Source: Clostridium pascui
GTDB taxonomy: Bacteria > Bacillota > Clostridia > Clostridiales > Clostridiaceae
Direction of reading: 5' to 3'
Length of the DNA stretch: 64,000 nt
Assembly (NCBI RefSeq): GCF_016908015.1
Contig: NZ_JAFBDB010000001.1
Coordinates: 865,065-929,064 of the forward strand
Shown here: one piece after another, positions 35,020-43,821 of the stretch
Numbering within the stretch: the first letter of the stretch is position 1
Layout of the letters: each line of letters opens with the position of its first letter
Made by a program: the position numbers and the translations under genes
Notes under the pieces: model-generated
The model's database searches: none
Told to the model about the DNA's origin: nothing
What the model saw: only the letters and a program-made list of their open reading frames with translations

Positions 35020-35439
35020 CTACATTATATATTCTTTAGGAAGTATATCGTTTGCAGCTCCTATTCTTAAAGCAATATCGTAGCACATCAACTCGTTCAC
35101 TCCATAAATTTCACTAATACTATTATATATAATATTGAAAAGAGTTTCAAAATCAGATATATCTTTACTAAATATATCTTCTTTTATCTCACATAAGCTT
35201 GTCTCTATTTCGTCCTTTATCATATCAGGTATATTGCACCAACTTTTATGCTCTTTAAATTCAACGCCACCATTTTCATTCAAAATTATGTAAATTCCCT
35301 GTGATGCACAATATAGTAAATCCAATCTAGATAGCATTTTATTATTATTTAAGTATTGTCGTAATAAGCCTTGATAATTATTTTTATACTCCTCAATTAA
35401 TAAACTTAATTTTCTTTGTTCAATAATCCTTAAACTCAT
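35020..35439 (-). CDS. Protein of unknown function
   Basis: This 139-residue soluble helical protein (MSLRIIEQRKLSLLIEEYK...) has no recognised domain. GGGGGT lies 6 nt before the chosen ATG; an ATG six codons upstream overlaps that site. It sits between the membrane-protein gene and fold-back repeat copy C. Confidence 0.6.
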   Translation of the reverse strand: MSLRIIEQRKLSLLIEEYKNNYQGLLRQYLNNNKMLSRLDLLYCASQGIYIILNENGGVEFKEHKSWCNIPDMIKDEIETSLCEIKEDIFSKDISDFETLFNIIYNSISEIYGVNELMCYDIALRIGAANDILPKEYIM

Positions 35440-35607
35440 CTTATTACCCCCATACATAATACATAAAAATGTAGTGCATTTTTGAAATTGTAATCAAAAT
35501 GCTGACTCATCACTAAGTATAGTTTTAATAATTCAAACTATTCTGACATATTAATTATTATAACACTAATTCCGAAAAAATCAAATAATTATTCATGTGT
35601 AATAAAA

Positions 35608-35861
35608 GGAAATTACGACGTTTTTAATGTTAAATCTTTCGTATGGGTTCTGCATTTAAGAAGGCGTTCACTACGCAAAGAAGCTCTAATATCTGTCAAT
35701 TTAAATCTACTAAACTTTCTAAACTCGCTGCCGCTCAGACAGTAGAAAGTTCTTTACGATGATTTAAATTGACGGATAAAGAGCTTCTAATTACTTGTTC
35801 AATGCTTTCTACAATGCAAATTCCGTACTTGTGCTCAACATTAAAAACCGTCGTAATATTT
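35608..35861 (+). repeat. Fold-back repeat, copy C (complete)
   Basis: This is the best-preserved 254-bp copy. The ends are ATTACGACGTTTTTAATGTT (35612-35631) and AACATTAAAAACCGTCGTAAT (35837-35857). Arms of about 100 nt are imperfect reverse complements, including ATTAGAAGCTC and CTCTAAT blocks and ATTTAAAT. The centre is a hairpin CTTTCTA...TAGAAAG with CTCGCTGCCGCTCAGAC in its loop. The right end abuts the recQ stop codon. Confidence 0.85.
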
Positions 35862-38015
35862 CTATAGTTTACATAGTGCTGCTTTAATTGCCATGTAGTC
35901 AACTTCATCAGGCAAGGCCTCTTTGATTGGCCTCAATTTTTCTGCGCCTATGTTTGTAATAGTTTCATAAATAAGTTTACTATATCTTTCTGGAATAAAT
36001 TCATCTAAATTAACTTCTAGACCTTCAAGAAAACATTTTATAATGTGATCTTGTACGGTTGTGATTTTTAAATTTCTTTCTTCCGCTATTGTATTTAATG
36101 ATTTATCTTCTTTATACATGTTAAAAGTTATTATGTGACTTGGAACCTTTTCTTCTATACAATCATTTTGAGTATTTTCATTTGACTCTCCTTTTACATC
36201 TTCTAAACAAGCTTCTTGTATAGCTGGAACTATTTCAATATGGTTTTCATCTACATATTTACTTATAACTTCTAAAAACTCATCTCCATATCTTTGAAGC
36301 TTTGTTTCTCCTACTCCTTTAATTTTAAGTAATGACACTTTATCTAAAGGTAAATACTCACTTATCTCACGAAGAGTATTATCTGGAAAGATAATATATG
36401 GTGGAACTTTTTCTCTTTCAGATATAGCTTTTCTAAGGGTTTTTAAGAGCTGGAATAGGGAGTTATCTGCCTTTTTCTTTTCTGCTTTCTTCTGAATTTT
36501 ATTAAATACATTTTCATTACCTTTAAGAACATTTAAAGCCCTTTGGGTAAGTCTTACTACTGGAAATTCACTTTCTGTAAGAATCAAATATCCTTCAGCA
36601 ATGAGTACATTTATCATATTTTTAATTTCTTTTTCACTGTACTGTTTCATTATTCCATATGTAGATAACTCATCAAACCTTTGTTCCATAACCTTTTTAT
36701 TTTTAGAACCTTTAAGTACTAATGCTACGAGACTTGTTCCAAATCTTTGATTCATTCTAGCAACACATGAAAATATTTTTTGTGCTTCTATAGTAATATC
36801 CACGCTTTCCCTATCATCCTTGCAGGAACTACAGTTGTTACAATTATCCTTAAAATCATGTTCTCCAAAATAATCTAATATATATCCCCTAAGACATCTC
36901 TGCGTATGACAATAATCTGCCATCATTTGAATTTTCTTATATTCCCCAATTTTTCTTTCATGAGAATTTAAGTTTTGCTGAGCTAAATATTTTTGAAGTA
37001 CCACATCCTGCTCAGAAAATAACAATATACATTCACTAGGCTCTCCATCTCTTCCTGCACGTCCAGCTTCCTGATAATATGCTTCCATAGTTTTAGGCAT
37101 ATTGTAATGTATTACATATCGAACATTAGATTTATCTATTCCCATTCCGAAGGCATTAGTTGCAACAATAATACTCACATTATCATACAAAAAATCCTCC
37201 TGATTTTTGCTTCTTTCATCTTCGCTTAAGCCCGCATGGTATTTTCCTACTTTAAATCCCTTTTTACTTAACAATTCATAAATACTGTCAACTTCTCTTC
37301 TAGTTGCAGCATATATAATTCCCACCTTGTCTCCATTATCTTTTACATAGTCTAAAATATAATCCTTTTTATCTACTCCTTGTACCACGGATAAATAAAG
37401 ATTTTCTCTATCAAAACCCGTAATATATTCATTAGGATTTCTTAAATCAAGAAGCCTTATTATATCTTCCTTTACCTCTTTTGTGGCAGTAGCAGTAAAC
37501 GCTGCAATTATAGGTTTATTTGGCATGTTCTTTATAAACCTTGAAATTTCTCTATAACTCGGCCTAAAATCATGCCCCCATTGAGATACACAATGAGCTT
37601 CATCTACTGCAAGTAAGGAAATATTTATATTTCTTAAAGCTTGGCAAAACCCTTGAGACTCAAGCCTTTCTGGAGCAACATACAGCATTTTATATTCGCC
37701 ATTCTTAGCTCCAAAAATTCTATCTTCCACCTCTAAATTACTTAAGGAGCTATTTATATAGGTGGCTTTTATACCCATATCATTTAGAGAATCCACTTGA
37801 TCCTTCATAAGAGAAATAAGCGGAGATATGACTAATGTTAAGCCATCTAGTATAAGAGAAGGAATTTGGTAACATATGGATTTACCAGCTCCTGTAGGCA
37901 TAATAGCCAATGTGTCCTCTCTATTTAAAATACTTGTTATGCTCTTTTCCTGACCTATTCTAAATTCAGAATATCCATAATACTTTTTAAGTAGCTCTTT
38001 TGCTTTCTGTAACAA
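35862..38015 (-). CDS. recQ: ATP-dependent DNA helicase RecQ
   Basis: This 717-residue helicase has Walker A MPTGAGKS, DEAHCVSQWGHDFRP, helicase C-domain QEAGRAGRDG, the RQC zinc Cys cluster (CLRGYILDYF, NCNNCSSC), an HRDC domain (about 520-595, LLKIKGVGETKLQRYG) and a C-terminal helix-turn-helix region (LNTIAEERNLKITTVQDHI). It unwinds recombination and replication intermediates. The start is TTG at 38013-38015 behind AAAGGAAG. Its stop lies at the boundary of fold-back repeat copy C. Confidence 0.95.
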   Translation of the reverse strand: MLQKAKELLKKYYGYSEFRIGQEKSITSILNREDTLAIMPTGAGKSICYQIPSLILDGLTLVISPLISLMKDQVDSLNDMGIKATYINSSLSNLEVEDRIFGAKNGEYKMLYVAPERLESQGFCQALRNINISLLAVDEAHCVSQWGHDFRPSYREISRFIKNMPNKPIIAAFTATATKEVKEDIIRLLDLRNPNEYITGFDRENLYLSVVQGVDKKDYILDYVKDNGDKVGIIYAATRREVDSIYELLSKKGFKVGKYHAGLSEDERSKNQEDFLYDNVSIIVATNAFGMGIDKSNVRYVIHYNMPKTMEAYYQEAGRAGRDGEPSECILLFSEQDVVLQKYLAQQNLNSHERKIGEYKKIQMMADYCHTQRCLRGYILDYFGEHDFKDNCNNCSSCKDDRESVDITIEAQKIFSCVARMNQRFGTSLVALVLKGSKNKKVMEQRFDELSTYGIMKQYSEKEIKNMINVLIAEGYLILTESEFPVVRLTQRALNVLKGNENVFNKIQKKAEKKKADNSLFQLLKTLRKAISEREKVPPYIIFPDNTLREISEYLPLDKVSLLKIKGVGETKLQRYGDEFLEVISKYVDENHIEIVPAIQEACLEDVKGESNENTQNDCIEEKVPSHIITFNMYKEDKSLNTIAEERNLKITTVQDHIIKCFLEGLEVNLDEFIPERYSKLIYETITNIGAEKLRPIKEALPDEVDYMAIKAALCKL

Positions 38016-38334
38016 ATTAATTACTTCCTTTCTTCATGCATACCAAAATATTTATATGAATTTTACTAATTTATAATATTTGATAATAGTATTTTCATTT
38101 ATCCTATAACACTGCTTATGAATCATAGAATCTTATTTTGATTATCTGTGTTATATTTAATGTAGATAGTACTAAAAACTTTAGCAACTGAACCTATAAA
38201 TAATATTATCATACTTATCTTTATAAATTTAAGATTATCAAAAAATATTTTACTATTATAGATCCTAAAAAAGAATATACACTAAGTACACTCTAAATAA
38301 TATCCACCGAAATATAATTTCAAACAAAATTATA
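38016..38334. other. Non-coding AT-rich gap
   Basis: I see no ORF with a ribosome site and no conserved RNA here. It holds the recQ promoter region on the right strand orientation and otherwise unremarkable AT-rich DNA. Confidence 0.5.
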
Positions 38335-38375
38335 AACCAGGAAAATAGGATAATTGTTCCTATACATTCCTGGTT
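38335..38375 (-). terminator. Nested hairpin terminator
   Basis: AACCAGGAA and TTCCTGGTT enclose ATAGGA and TCCTAT, giving a two-part stem downstream of the DUF2238-like gene. Confidence 0.65.
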
Positions 38376-38387
38376 AAAAATATCATT

Positions 38388-39008
38388 TTATAATTTAATA
38401 TTGTCTTTCTTCTTATAAAAATAATATATTATTGAAGTAATAGATGCTATTATTGTTTTTATAAGAAGATCCCCCGCTGTGTCTTTAAGTCCATTTTCTG
38501 TCATGTGAGTTTTAAATATATAATCTCCTGCAGCTTCAAATATCTCCCATAAAACTCCTATGGCAATTGAAAATCCAAATGAAAATACTATACTTAACAA
38601 AATAATCACTTTTTTATTAATTTTTTTTAGTGGTATATTAATGCTATTGTATAAACTCATGCCAATTATAAATAAATAACAGCCCGCTGCTCCATGCAAA
38701 AATAAATCCCACCACCAAAAATTATAGAAGTTTAAAATTTCTCCGAAGTATTGTGCTAGAATGATAAACAATACAGTTACTAATTCAAAGCCTCTTGGTA
38801 AGTTTATATTTTTTTTGTCTGTAATATATTTAATGATAAAGGGAGCTGTAAGCACAATCATAGCTAATATACATAAAAATACATTGTCCCATTGTTTTTT
38901 TACAATGCTAACTATAGCTGTGCTCATTAAGATAATTTCAAAAACTATAGCTATTATTACAGCTTTTCCTATGTTAAACTTATTTTTAAAATGTTGTTTT
39001 TTTCTCAA
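38388..39008 (-). CDS. DUF2238-like membrane protein
   Basis: This 206-residue protein has about six membrane segments and the motifs NFYNFWWWDLFLHGAAG, GVLWEIFEAAGD and GLKDTAGDLLI, like the DUF2238/YjdF-type family. Function unknown. The likely start is TTG at 39006-39008, overlapping the upstream SASP-like gene by 23 nt with only a weak ribosome site, so translation may be coupled. Confidence 0.75.
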   Translation of the reverse strand: MRKKQHFKNKFNIGKAVIIAIVFEIILMSTAIVSIVKKQWDNVFLCILAMIVLTAPFIIKYITDKKNINLPRGFELVTVLFIILAQYFGEILNFYNFWWWDLFLHGAAGCYLFIIGMSLYNSINIPLKKINKKVIILLSIVFSFGFSIAIGVLWEIFEAAGDYIFKTHMTENGLKDTAGDLLIKTIIASITSIIYYFYKKKDNIKL

Positions 39009-39186
39009 CTAAATTTTTCTCAAAGCTTTCCACAGCATTTTGGGTAAAATTTCCGCCAGTTGCTCCCCCGACCATACCACATTCTTTAGAAGTTTTATTA
39101 CCCCAGTAGCCATCCTTTGGTATTTCTATACCCATAACTATTGCTTGGTCTGTTTTATTATGAAGCTGATTTAGTGTTTCATCCAT
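38986..39186 (-). CDS. Highly divergent alpha/beta-type SASP-like protein
   Basis: This 66-residue protein ends with GYWGNKTSKECGMVGGATGG followed by NFTQNAVESFEKNL, clearly aligned with GYNGDLTSREAGSVGGQMVK and MVEAYESNL of the normal SASP at 50.8 kb. The N-terminal half is unlike a SASP, and the germination-protease site (KMEAANE in the normal gene) is replaced by AIVMGIEIPKDG. AAAGGTGG precedes the ATG. It may bind spore DNA without being degraded by Gpr, or have another role. It overlaps a membrane-protein gene. Confidence 0.7.
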   Translation of the reverse strand: MDETLNQLHNKTDQAIVMGIEIPKDGYWGNKTSKECGMVGGATGGNFTQNAVESFEKNLVEKKTTF

Positions 39187-39310
39187 ACTTTCACCACCTT
39201 TGGCTATTAGTATGTGTATTTTTCATGATTTTAATTCTTAGATGATTCAGATATTGTAATTTGCAAACTCATCACTTGTATTGTAAATTATAGTTAGATG
39301 CTTTTTAATT

Positions 39311-39760
39311 TTATAAATACTTAGACATGATTTCTAGATATCTATCCGTAACTTGAGGACATACTTCTAATATATTGTCAATTATATAATCAATATTGCT
39401 GTCATCTACTTTTTTAGCTTTAATATTTTCATTAATAACTACTTCTTCTGTTTTTAAAGCATTATAAATAGGATCTACAACTGGATTTTCCATAACATCA
39501 GGTCCTTCCATACACTTTTCTGAAAAGTATAATTCCCCCTCATTTGCTATAAGTTGTCCATATGCATATTCCTTAGAATCATATTTTGTATGTTCTACAT
39601 GTTTTAAATCAAGCTTATTTTCCTCTTCTTTCCTTGTTAAAACACATCTTACTTCTAATTCTAATAATCTTTCCTTCATATGACCAGAAAAACTTTCTCC
39701 AAATTCACTAATAAACTGTTTCATAGATATGGTTCTCTTCAATTTATAATTTTTTCTCAA
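39311..39760 (-). CDS. Protein of unknown function
   Basis: This 149-residue acidic soluble protein (KLKRTISMKQFISEFGESFSG near the start, IDYIIDNILEVCPQVTDRYL near the end) matches no family I recognise. The start is TTG at 39758-39760 with AAGGAG 8 nt upstream. It lies between the SASP-like gene and the second cold-shock gene. Confidence 0.6.
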   Translation of the reverse strand: MRKNYKLKRTISMKQFISEFGESFSGHMKERLLELEVRCVLTRKEEENKLDLKHVEHTKYDSKEYAYGQLIANEGELYFSEKCMEGPDVMENPVVDPIYNALKTEEVVINENIKAKKVDDSNIDYIIDNILEVCPQVTDRYLEIMSKYL

Positions 39761-39817
39761 TGCTATTCTCCTTCTTTTAAATTATTTAAAAAATATTTTA
39801 ATTATATGCAAATATAA

Positions 39818-39844
39818 AAACCACCTTTATAAAGGTGGTAACCA
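39818..39844 (-). terminator. Terminator of the second cold-shock gene
   Basis: ACCACCTTTATAAAGGTGGT is a perfect palindrome with TTTTTATATTT on the minus strand. A weaker hairpin (CCCTA with TAGGG, 39878-39900) lies between it and the stop codon. Confidence 0.8.
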
Positions 39845-39925
39845 TTTAGTACTTACAAATCATTGTATATAAGAGAGTCCCTAGCTTAACGGCATAGGGA
39901 ATCTTAATACACTATAAAACTATAT

Positions 39926-40129
39926 TTAAAGTTTTACAACATTAGCTGCTTGAGGTCCTCTGGATCCCTGCTCTACTTCAAATTCAACTCTTTGACCTTC
40001 TTCAAGATTTTTTCTTGCTTCATTACCTTGAATAGCTGTGAAGTGAACAAAAACGTCATCTTCTCCTTCAACGGAAATGAATCCAAATCCTTTTTCTGAA
40101 TTAAACCATTTTACTGTTCCTGTTTTCAT
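39926..40129 (-). CDS. Cold-shock protein CspA family
   Basis: This 67-residue protein is very close to the classical Csp consensus: [27 protein letters not shown] and [10 protein letters not shown]. It binds single-stranded RNA/DNA as a chaperone. AGGAGG precedes the ATG. It has its own strong terminator. Confidence 0.97.
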   Translation of the reverse strand: MKTGTVKWFNSEKGFGFISVEGEDDVFVHFTAIQGNEARKNLEEGQRVEFEVEQGSRGPQAANVVKL

Positions 40130-40248
40130 TGCGTAATATTCCTCCTAAAATTAAAACACTTTTATAATTGATATAACTAGTTTTTATCAATAGTGCTTTT
40201 TCATTGATATTACTAGTATACCACAATAATTAAAAATTAATCATGGAT

Positions 40249-41670
40249 TTATATAAAATGTTCACTTTTTATTTTTTTGTTTTGAATAAGCATAAATATA
40301 ACTCCTATTACAAACCATAAAATTACAATAATCCACTCTACAAAATTTAAGTTTGCAGGGCTTCCTGGGATAACCATTAACCCTATAATAACAAGAGATG
40401 TAATGCAAGCTAAAGCTATTCCAAGTTTTCCTCCAGGAACCTTATAAGGCCTTTCCATTTCAGGTTCTGTCCTTCTCATACGAAGACAAGCAATACTTAC
40501 CATAAAACAAGCAATTATAAATGCTAAAGAACTAACCTTGGTAAGCGGTATCAGCATATTTTTCCCTAAAAATGGTCCTATTACTGTAAGAATTGCCATT
40601 AAAATATTAGCAATCCTTGGAGTTCCATTTTTTTTATCAAGCTCTTCAAATCTTTTAGGAAGCAGCTCCTTACGACCCATAGCAAGTAAAATTCTTGTAG
40701 TAGCTCCAAAAAAAGAATTCATAGGTCCAAGCGGCCCCATAATAGCAATAAATATCATTATTTTTGAAAAAACCTTAAGGCCAATTACTGATAAAATAGT
40801 TAGTGCCGGAATACTATAAGCAACAAATTCTTTCCAAGGAACTATTGTCCCAAAGGAGTATATACATATTACATAGAATATTCCTGAAGCTAATAATGCC
40901 ATACTAATAACTTTACCAAACTTATTCCAGTCTAATCCCTCCGCTGCTTCTTCAGCTTGTTGTGGAATTGTATCAAAACCCGCATAAAAAAATGGTGTAA
41001 TAACAAGAACCTGTAAAACTCCCATCCATATACTTTGTGATTTACTTCCTTTTGAAATACCATCATATACAGGCGTTAAATTATGTGGTCCTCCTCTGAA
41101 AAAAGATATCCCCATTGCAATTACCATACCTAAAAGCAATAATTTAGTTAAAAAGCCTTGAAGTTTTGCCGCCTCTGAAGCACCTTTAAAATTTAACATA
41201 ATAACATAAGTTGCAAAGAAAAGAGATATAATTAATGTAGGAAGATACACAGTAGCTCCCATAATTTCATACAAGGGAATTATTTTAAGTGCAGGTATAA
41301 ATTCACCAAGCAAAGAGGAGATAGCAATTGCTTCCCAGGGACAAAGTATTCCATTACCTAAAGCAAGAAACCATCCCGTAAAATATGACGCCTTATCTCC
41401 AAAAGTACGTGAAACATATTCGATTATCCCCCCTGAAACAGGAATAGCAGAGGTTAGTTCTCCAAAAACTGCACCTACAGGAAGTAAAAATAAAGAGCCT
41501 ATAATAAATGCAATTATTGCAGCTGTAGGTCCTCCACCTATAATCATCCAATCTCCAACAAGTAAAACCCAACCAGTACCAATAATAGCACCAAAGCCTA
41601 TGGTAAAGTAATTCCATAAAGAAAGAGTTTTAGTCATTTTACTTTCTTTTGATAGATTATAGTTAGACAT
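40249..41670 (-). CDS. APC-superfamily amino acid permease
   Basis: This 473-residue protein has about twelve membrane segments and the APC start FGAIIGTGWVLLVGDW, followed by GGGPTAAIIAF, ELTSAIPVSGG and PGNGILCPWEA-like helices. It is a secondary transporter for an amino acid or amine; the substrate cannot be told. I chose the ATG of MSNYN with GGGGG 8 nt upstream. A conserved LDKKNGTPRIANI loop is present. It is divergent from the exonuclease gene. Confidence 0.88.
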   Translation of the reverse strand: MSNYNLSKESKMTKTLSLWNYFTIGFGAIIGTGWVLLVGDWMIIGGGPTAAIIAFIIGSLFLLPVGAVFGELTSAIPVSGGIIEYVSRTFGDKASYFTGWFLALGNGILCPWEAIAISSLLGEFIPALKIIPLYEIMGATVYLPTLIISLFFATYVIMLNFKGASEAAKLQGFLTKLLLLGMVIAMGISFFRGGPHNLTPVYDGISKGSKSQSIWMGVLQVLVITPFFYAGFDTIPQQAEEAAEGLDWNKFGKVISMALLASGIFYVICIYSFGTIVPWKEFVAYSIPALTILSVIGLKVFSKIMIFIAIMGPLGPMNSFFGATTRILLAMGRKELLPKRFEELDKKNGTPRIANILMAILTVIGPFLGKNMLIPLTKVSSLAFIIACFMVSIACLRMRRTEPEMERPYKVPGGKLGIALACITSLVIIGLMVIPGSPANLNFVEWIIVILWFVIGVIFMLIQNKKIKSEHFI

Positions 41671-41744
41671 TTTCATTTCCCCCTTCTTATATATAATTTT
41701 ATGTGGCATACTAAGTAATAGAATTAAATTTAGGAGATAAATAT

Positions 41745-42527
41745 ATGAGTTATATAATATTTGATTTAGAATTTAATCAAGCCTACCAATCCAAAAAAGA
41801 AAAAATCACTATAACAAATGAAAAATGTCCTTTTGAAATAATTCAAATTGGAGCACTAAAACTTAATGAAAACTTTGAAACAATACAAACCTTTGATAGG
41901 CTAATAAAACCTCATATATATACTACACTTAATCCATTTATTGAAAATCTTACTGGCATAACAATAAATGATTTAAATATTTCAAAACCCTTTAAAGATA
42001 TATATGAAGAATTTATTGACTTTATTCAAGGAGATAAAAGCATCCTATGTGTATGGGGCCTTACAGATATTAAAGAGTTATTAAGAAATATAAAATACCA
42101 TAATCTAGATATATCTATTATACCTATGAAATATATAAATCTTCAACAGTATGCATCTAAATTTCTTAAATGTCCAAAAGGAACTCATATAGGATTAAAT
42201 AAAGCAGTTGATTTGCTAAACATTCCCCTTGATAGTAAATTTCATAATGCATTTGCTGATGCTTGTTATACTACCGAAATATTCAAAAGAATCTACAGTG
42301 ATAAAATTCAAGTTAAAACATATAATCCTATAAGTCAAAGAGCTCAAAACACTCTTAATAAAGAAAAGAAAAATATTGATTACTATGGTTTAATAAAGCA
42401 ATTTGAAAAGATGTTTAATAGAAAAATGAGCGAAGAAGAGAAGAAGATAATTAAGCTCTCTTATGTCATGGGAAGAACCAATCAATTTCAAGTTGAATCC
42501 CCTGAAGAAGTTTCAACTAAAAAATAA
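41745..42527 (+). CDS. DEDDh-family 3'-5' exonuclease
   Basis: This 260-residue protein has the DnaQ-like exonuclease motifs: FDLEFNQ (Exo I, D and E), an Exo II Asp region near CVWGLTDIKE, and FHNAFADACYT (Exo III, H and D). The C-terminal part is charged and helical. It resembles KapD-type or RNase T-like proteins that trim nucleic acid ends. TAGGAG precedes the ATG. Substrate is unknown. Confidence 0.88.
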   Translation: MSYIIFDLEFNQAYQSKKEKITITNEKCPFEIIQIGALKLNENFETIQTFDRLIKPHIYTTLNPFIENLTGITINDLNISKPFKDIYEEFIDFIQGDKSILCVWGLTDIKELLRNIKYHNLDISIIPMKYINLQQYASKFLKCPKGTHIGLNKAVDLLNIPLDSKFHNAFADACYTTEIFKRIYSDKIQVKTYNPISQRAQNTLNKEKKNIDYYGLIKQFEKMFNRKMSEEEKKIIKLSYVMGRTNQFQVESPEEVSTKK

Positions 42528-42529
42528 AG

Positions 42530-42560
42530 AGAGCAGAGTTTTTCATTCCTCTGCTCATCT
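42530..42560. terminator. Bidirectional terminator
   Basis: AGAGCAGAG and CTCTGCTC pair around TTTTTCATTC, between the exonuclease gene and the convergent efflux operon. Confidence 0.8.
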
Positions 42561-43807
42561 TATTCAATATTTATAGGATGGTACCTAGTCCCCTTTCCCT
42601 TTATACTATGATCTAAAATTACTAAATCTCCTTCTTTAAGGCCACTTTCGATTATTATATCTTTATTATCTTCTAGTCCTGTTTTTACAGGTTGAATATG
42701 TGCTTTTGAACCATTAATTACCCATACTGCTTTCCCATCATTATATGGGAATACTGCAGATTTAGTTATGAAAATGCTATTTTCCCTTTGTAATGTAGTA
42801 AACTTTACATCTAAATCATAGCCTGCCCTAACGGGAATATTCTTAAGTTCAGGTTTTATTGTGACTTTAACTCTTTGTTCCTCTAATCCTAGAGTTGAAA
42901 CTTTGCTTACTGCTGCAGGGGCTATCTTTTTTACAACTCCCTTAAATACTAAGTCCTTTTTATTAGTTTCTAATATACATTCTACATTCATATTAAGTTT
43001 TATGCCGTTTATATCCTTGGTTGATACATAGGTTTCAATCATATAATCTCCATCACTAAATAGTTCTACTACTGGAGTTCCTGAGGCTGCAAAAGCTCCC
43101 TCTTTTATATTTACAGCTTTCACTGTACCGTTTACAGGAGAGTATAAATCACCCTTGCTTTTTTCATATTCTAATGCTTGTATTTGAGTGCTAATAGATT
43201 CCTGCATTGCACTATAATATTCATTAGTTCCATTAACTGGACTATTTTCTTTTTGTACAATTTTAATATTATTTTCTTGCTGTAAAATCATGCTTTCAAT
43301 ATTTTTTACATTTTGCTCCGCCTTTTCATAATCTACCTTACTTACAATCCCATCTTTATATAGTATAGTTACTCTACCTAAATCACTCTTGGCTGCTTCT
43401 AATTGACTTTTCAGATTTTCTATTTGCAGTTTATACCCCTCTACTTGTGCTCCATTTGACTTGGAATTGGATTGAAGTTTTTGTGCATAAATACCTTTAA
43501 GCTGAAACTCTAAATCTTTTATTTTATAATCTATTTCTTTATTTTCAAGACGTAATATCAGATCTCCACTTTTTATATTTTGTCCCTCTTGTACTTTTAA
43601 TGAAATAATCTTTCCATCTCTTGTCGAACTTATGCTTGTTTCTTTGCTCGGAACAACTTGACCTACTTCCTTAAAGGATTGAGAGTACAACCTTTTTTTC
43701 ACCTTATATACTTCTACTTCTGTTCCCTTATAGTAATTATATATGACTCCACTTAAAGCTGCTACAACAACTAAAATCCCAAGAAATATTTTCACCCTTT
43801 TTTTCAA
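42560..43807 (-). CDS. Efflux periplasmic-adaptor-type protein (MacA/HlyD family)
   Basis: This 415-residue protein has an N-terminal membrane helix (5-25), a biotinyl-lipoyl half domain (GKIISLKVQEGQNIKSGDLIL), a coiled-coil hairpin (about 100-205), the second lipoyl half (GDLYSPVNGTVKAVNIKEG) and beta-barrel domains. It should link the ABC permease to the cell exterior. The start is TTG at 43805-43807 behind AGGGGG. It lies 14 nt after the permease gene. The exported substrate is unknown. Confidence 0.9.
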   Translation of the reverse strand: MKKRVKIFLGILVVVAALSGVIYNYYKGTEVEVYKVKKRLYSQSFKEVGQVVPSKETSISSTRDGKIISLKVQEGQNIKSGDLILRLENKEIDYKIKDLEFQLKGIYAQKLQSNSKSNGAQVEGYKLQIENLKSQLEAAKSDLGRVTILYKDGIVSKVDYEKAEQNVKNIESMILQQENNIKIVQKENSPVNGTNEYYSAMQESISTQIQALEYEKSKGDLYSPVNGTVKAVNIKEGAFAASGTPVVELFSDGDYMIETYVSTKDINGIKLNMNVECILETNKKDLVFKGVVKKIAPAAVSKVSTLGLEEQRVKVTIKPELKNIPVRAGYDLDVKFTTLQRENSIFITKSAVFPYNDGKAVWVINGSKAHIQPVKTGLEDNKDIIIESGLKEGDLVILDHSIKGKGTRYHPINIE

Positions 43808-43821
43808 AATAGTCCCCCTTT

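Noticed and set aside
41393..41617. Minus-strand frame of 74 codons rich in Cys, Trp and Tyr
   Set aside because: It is an out-of-frame shadow of the amino acid permease; the composition is an artefact of reading membrane codons in another frame.
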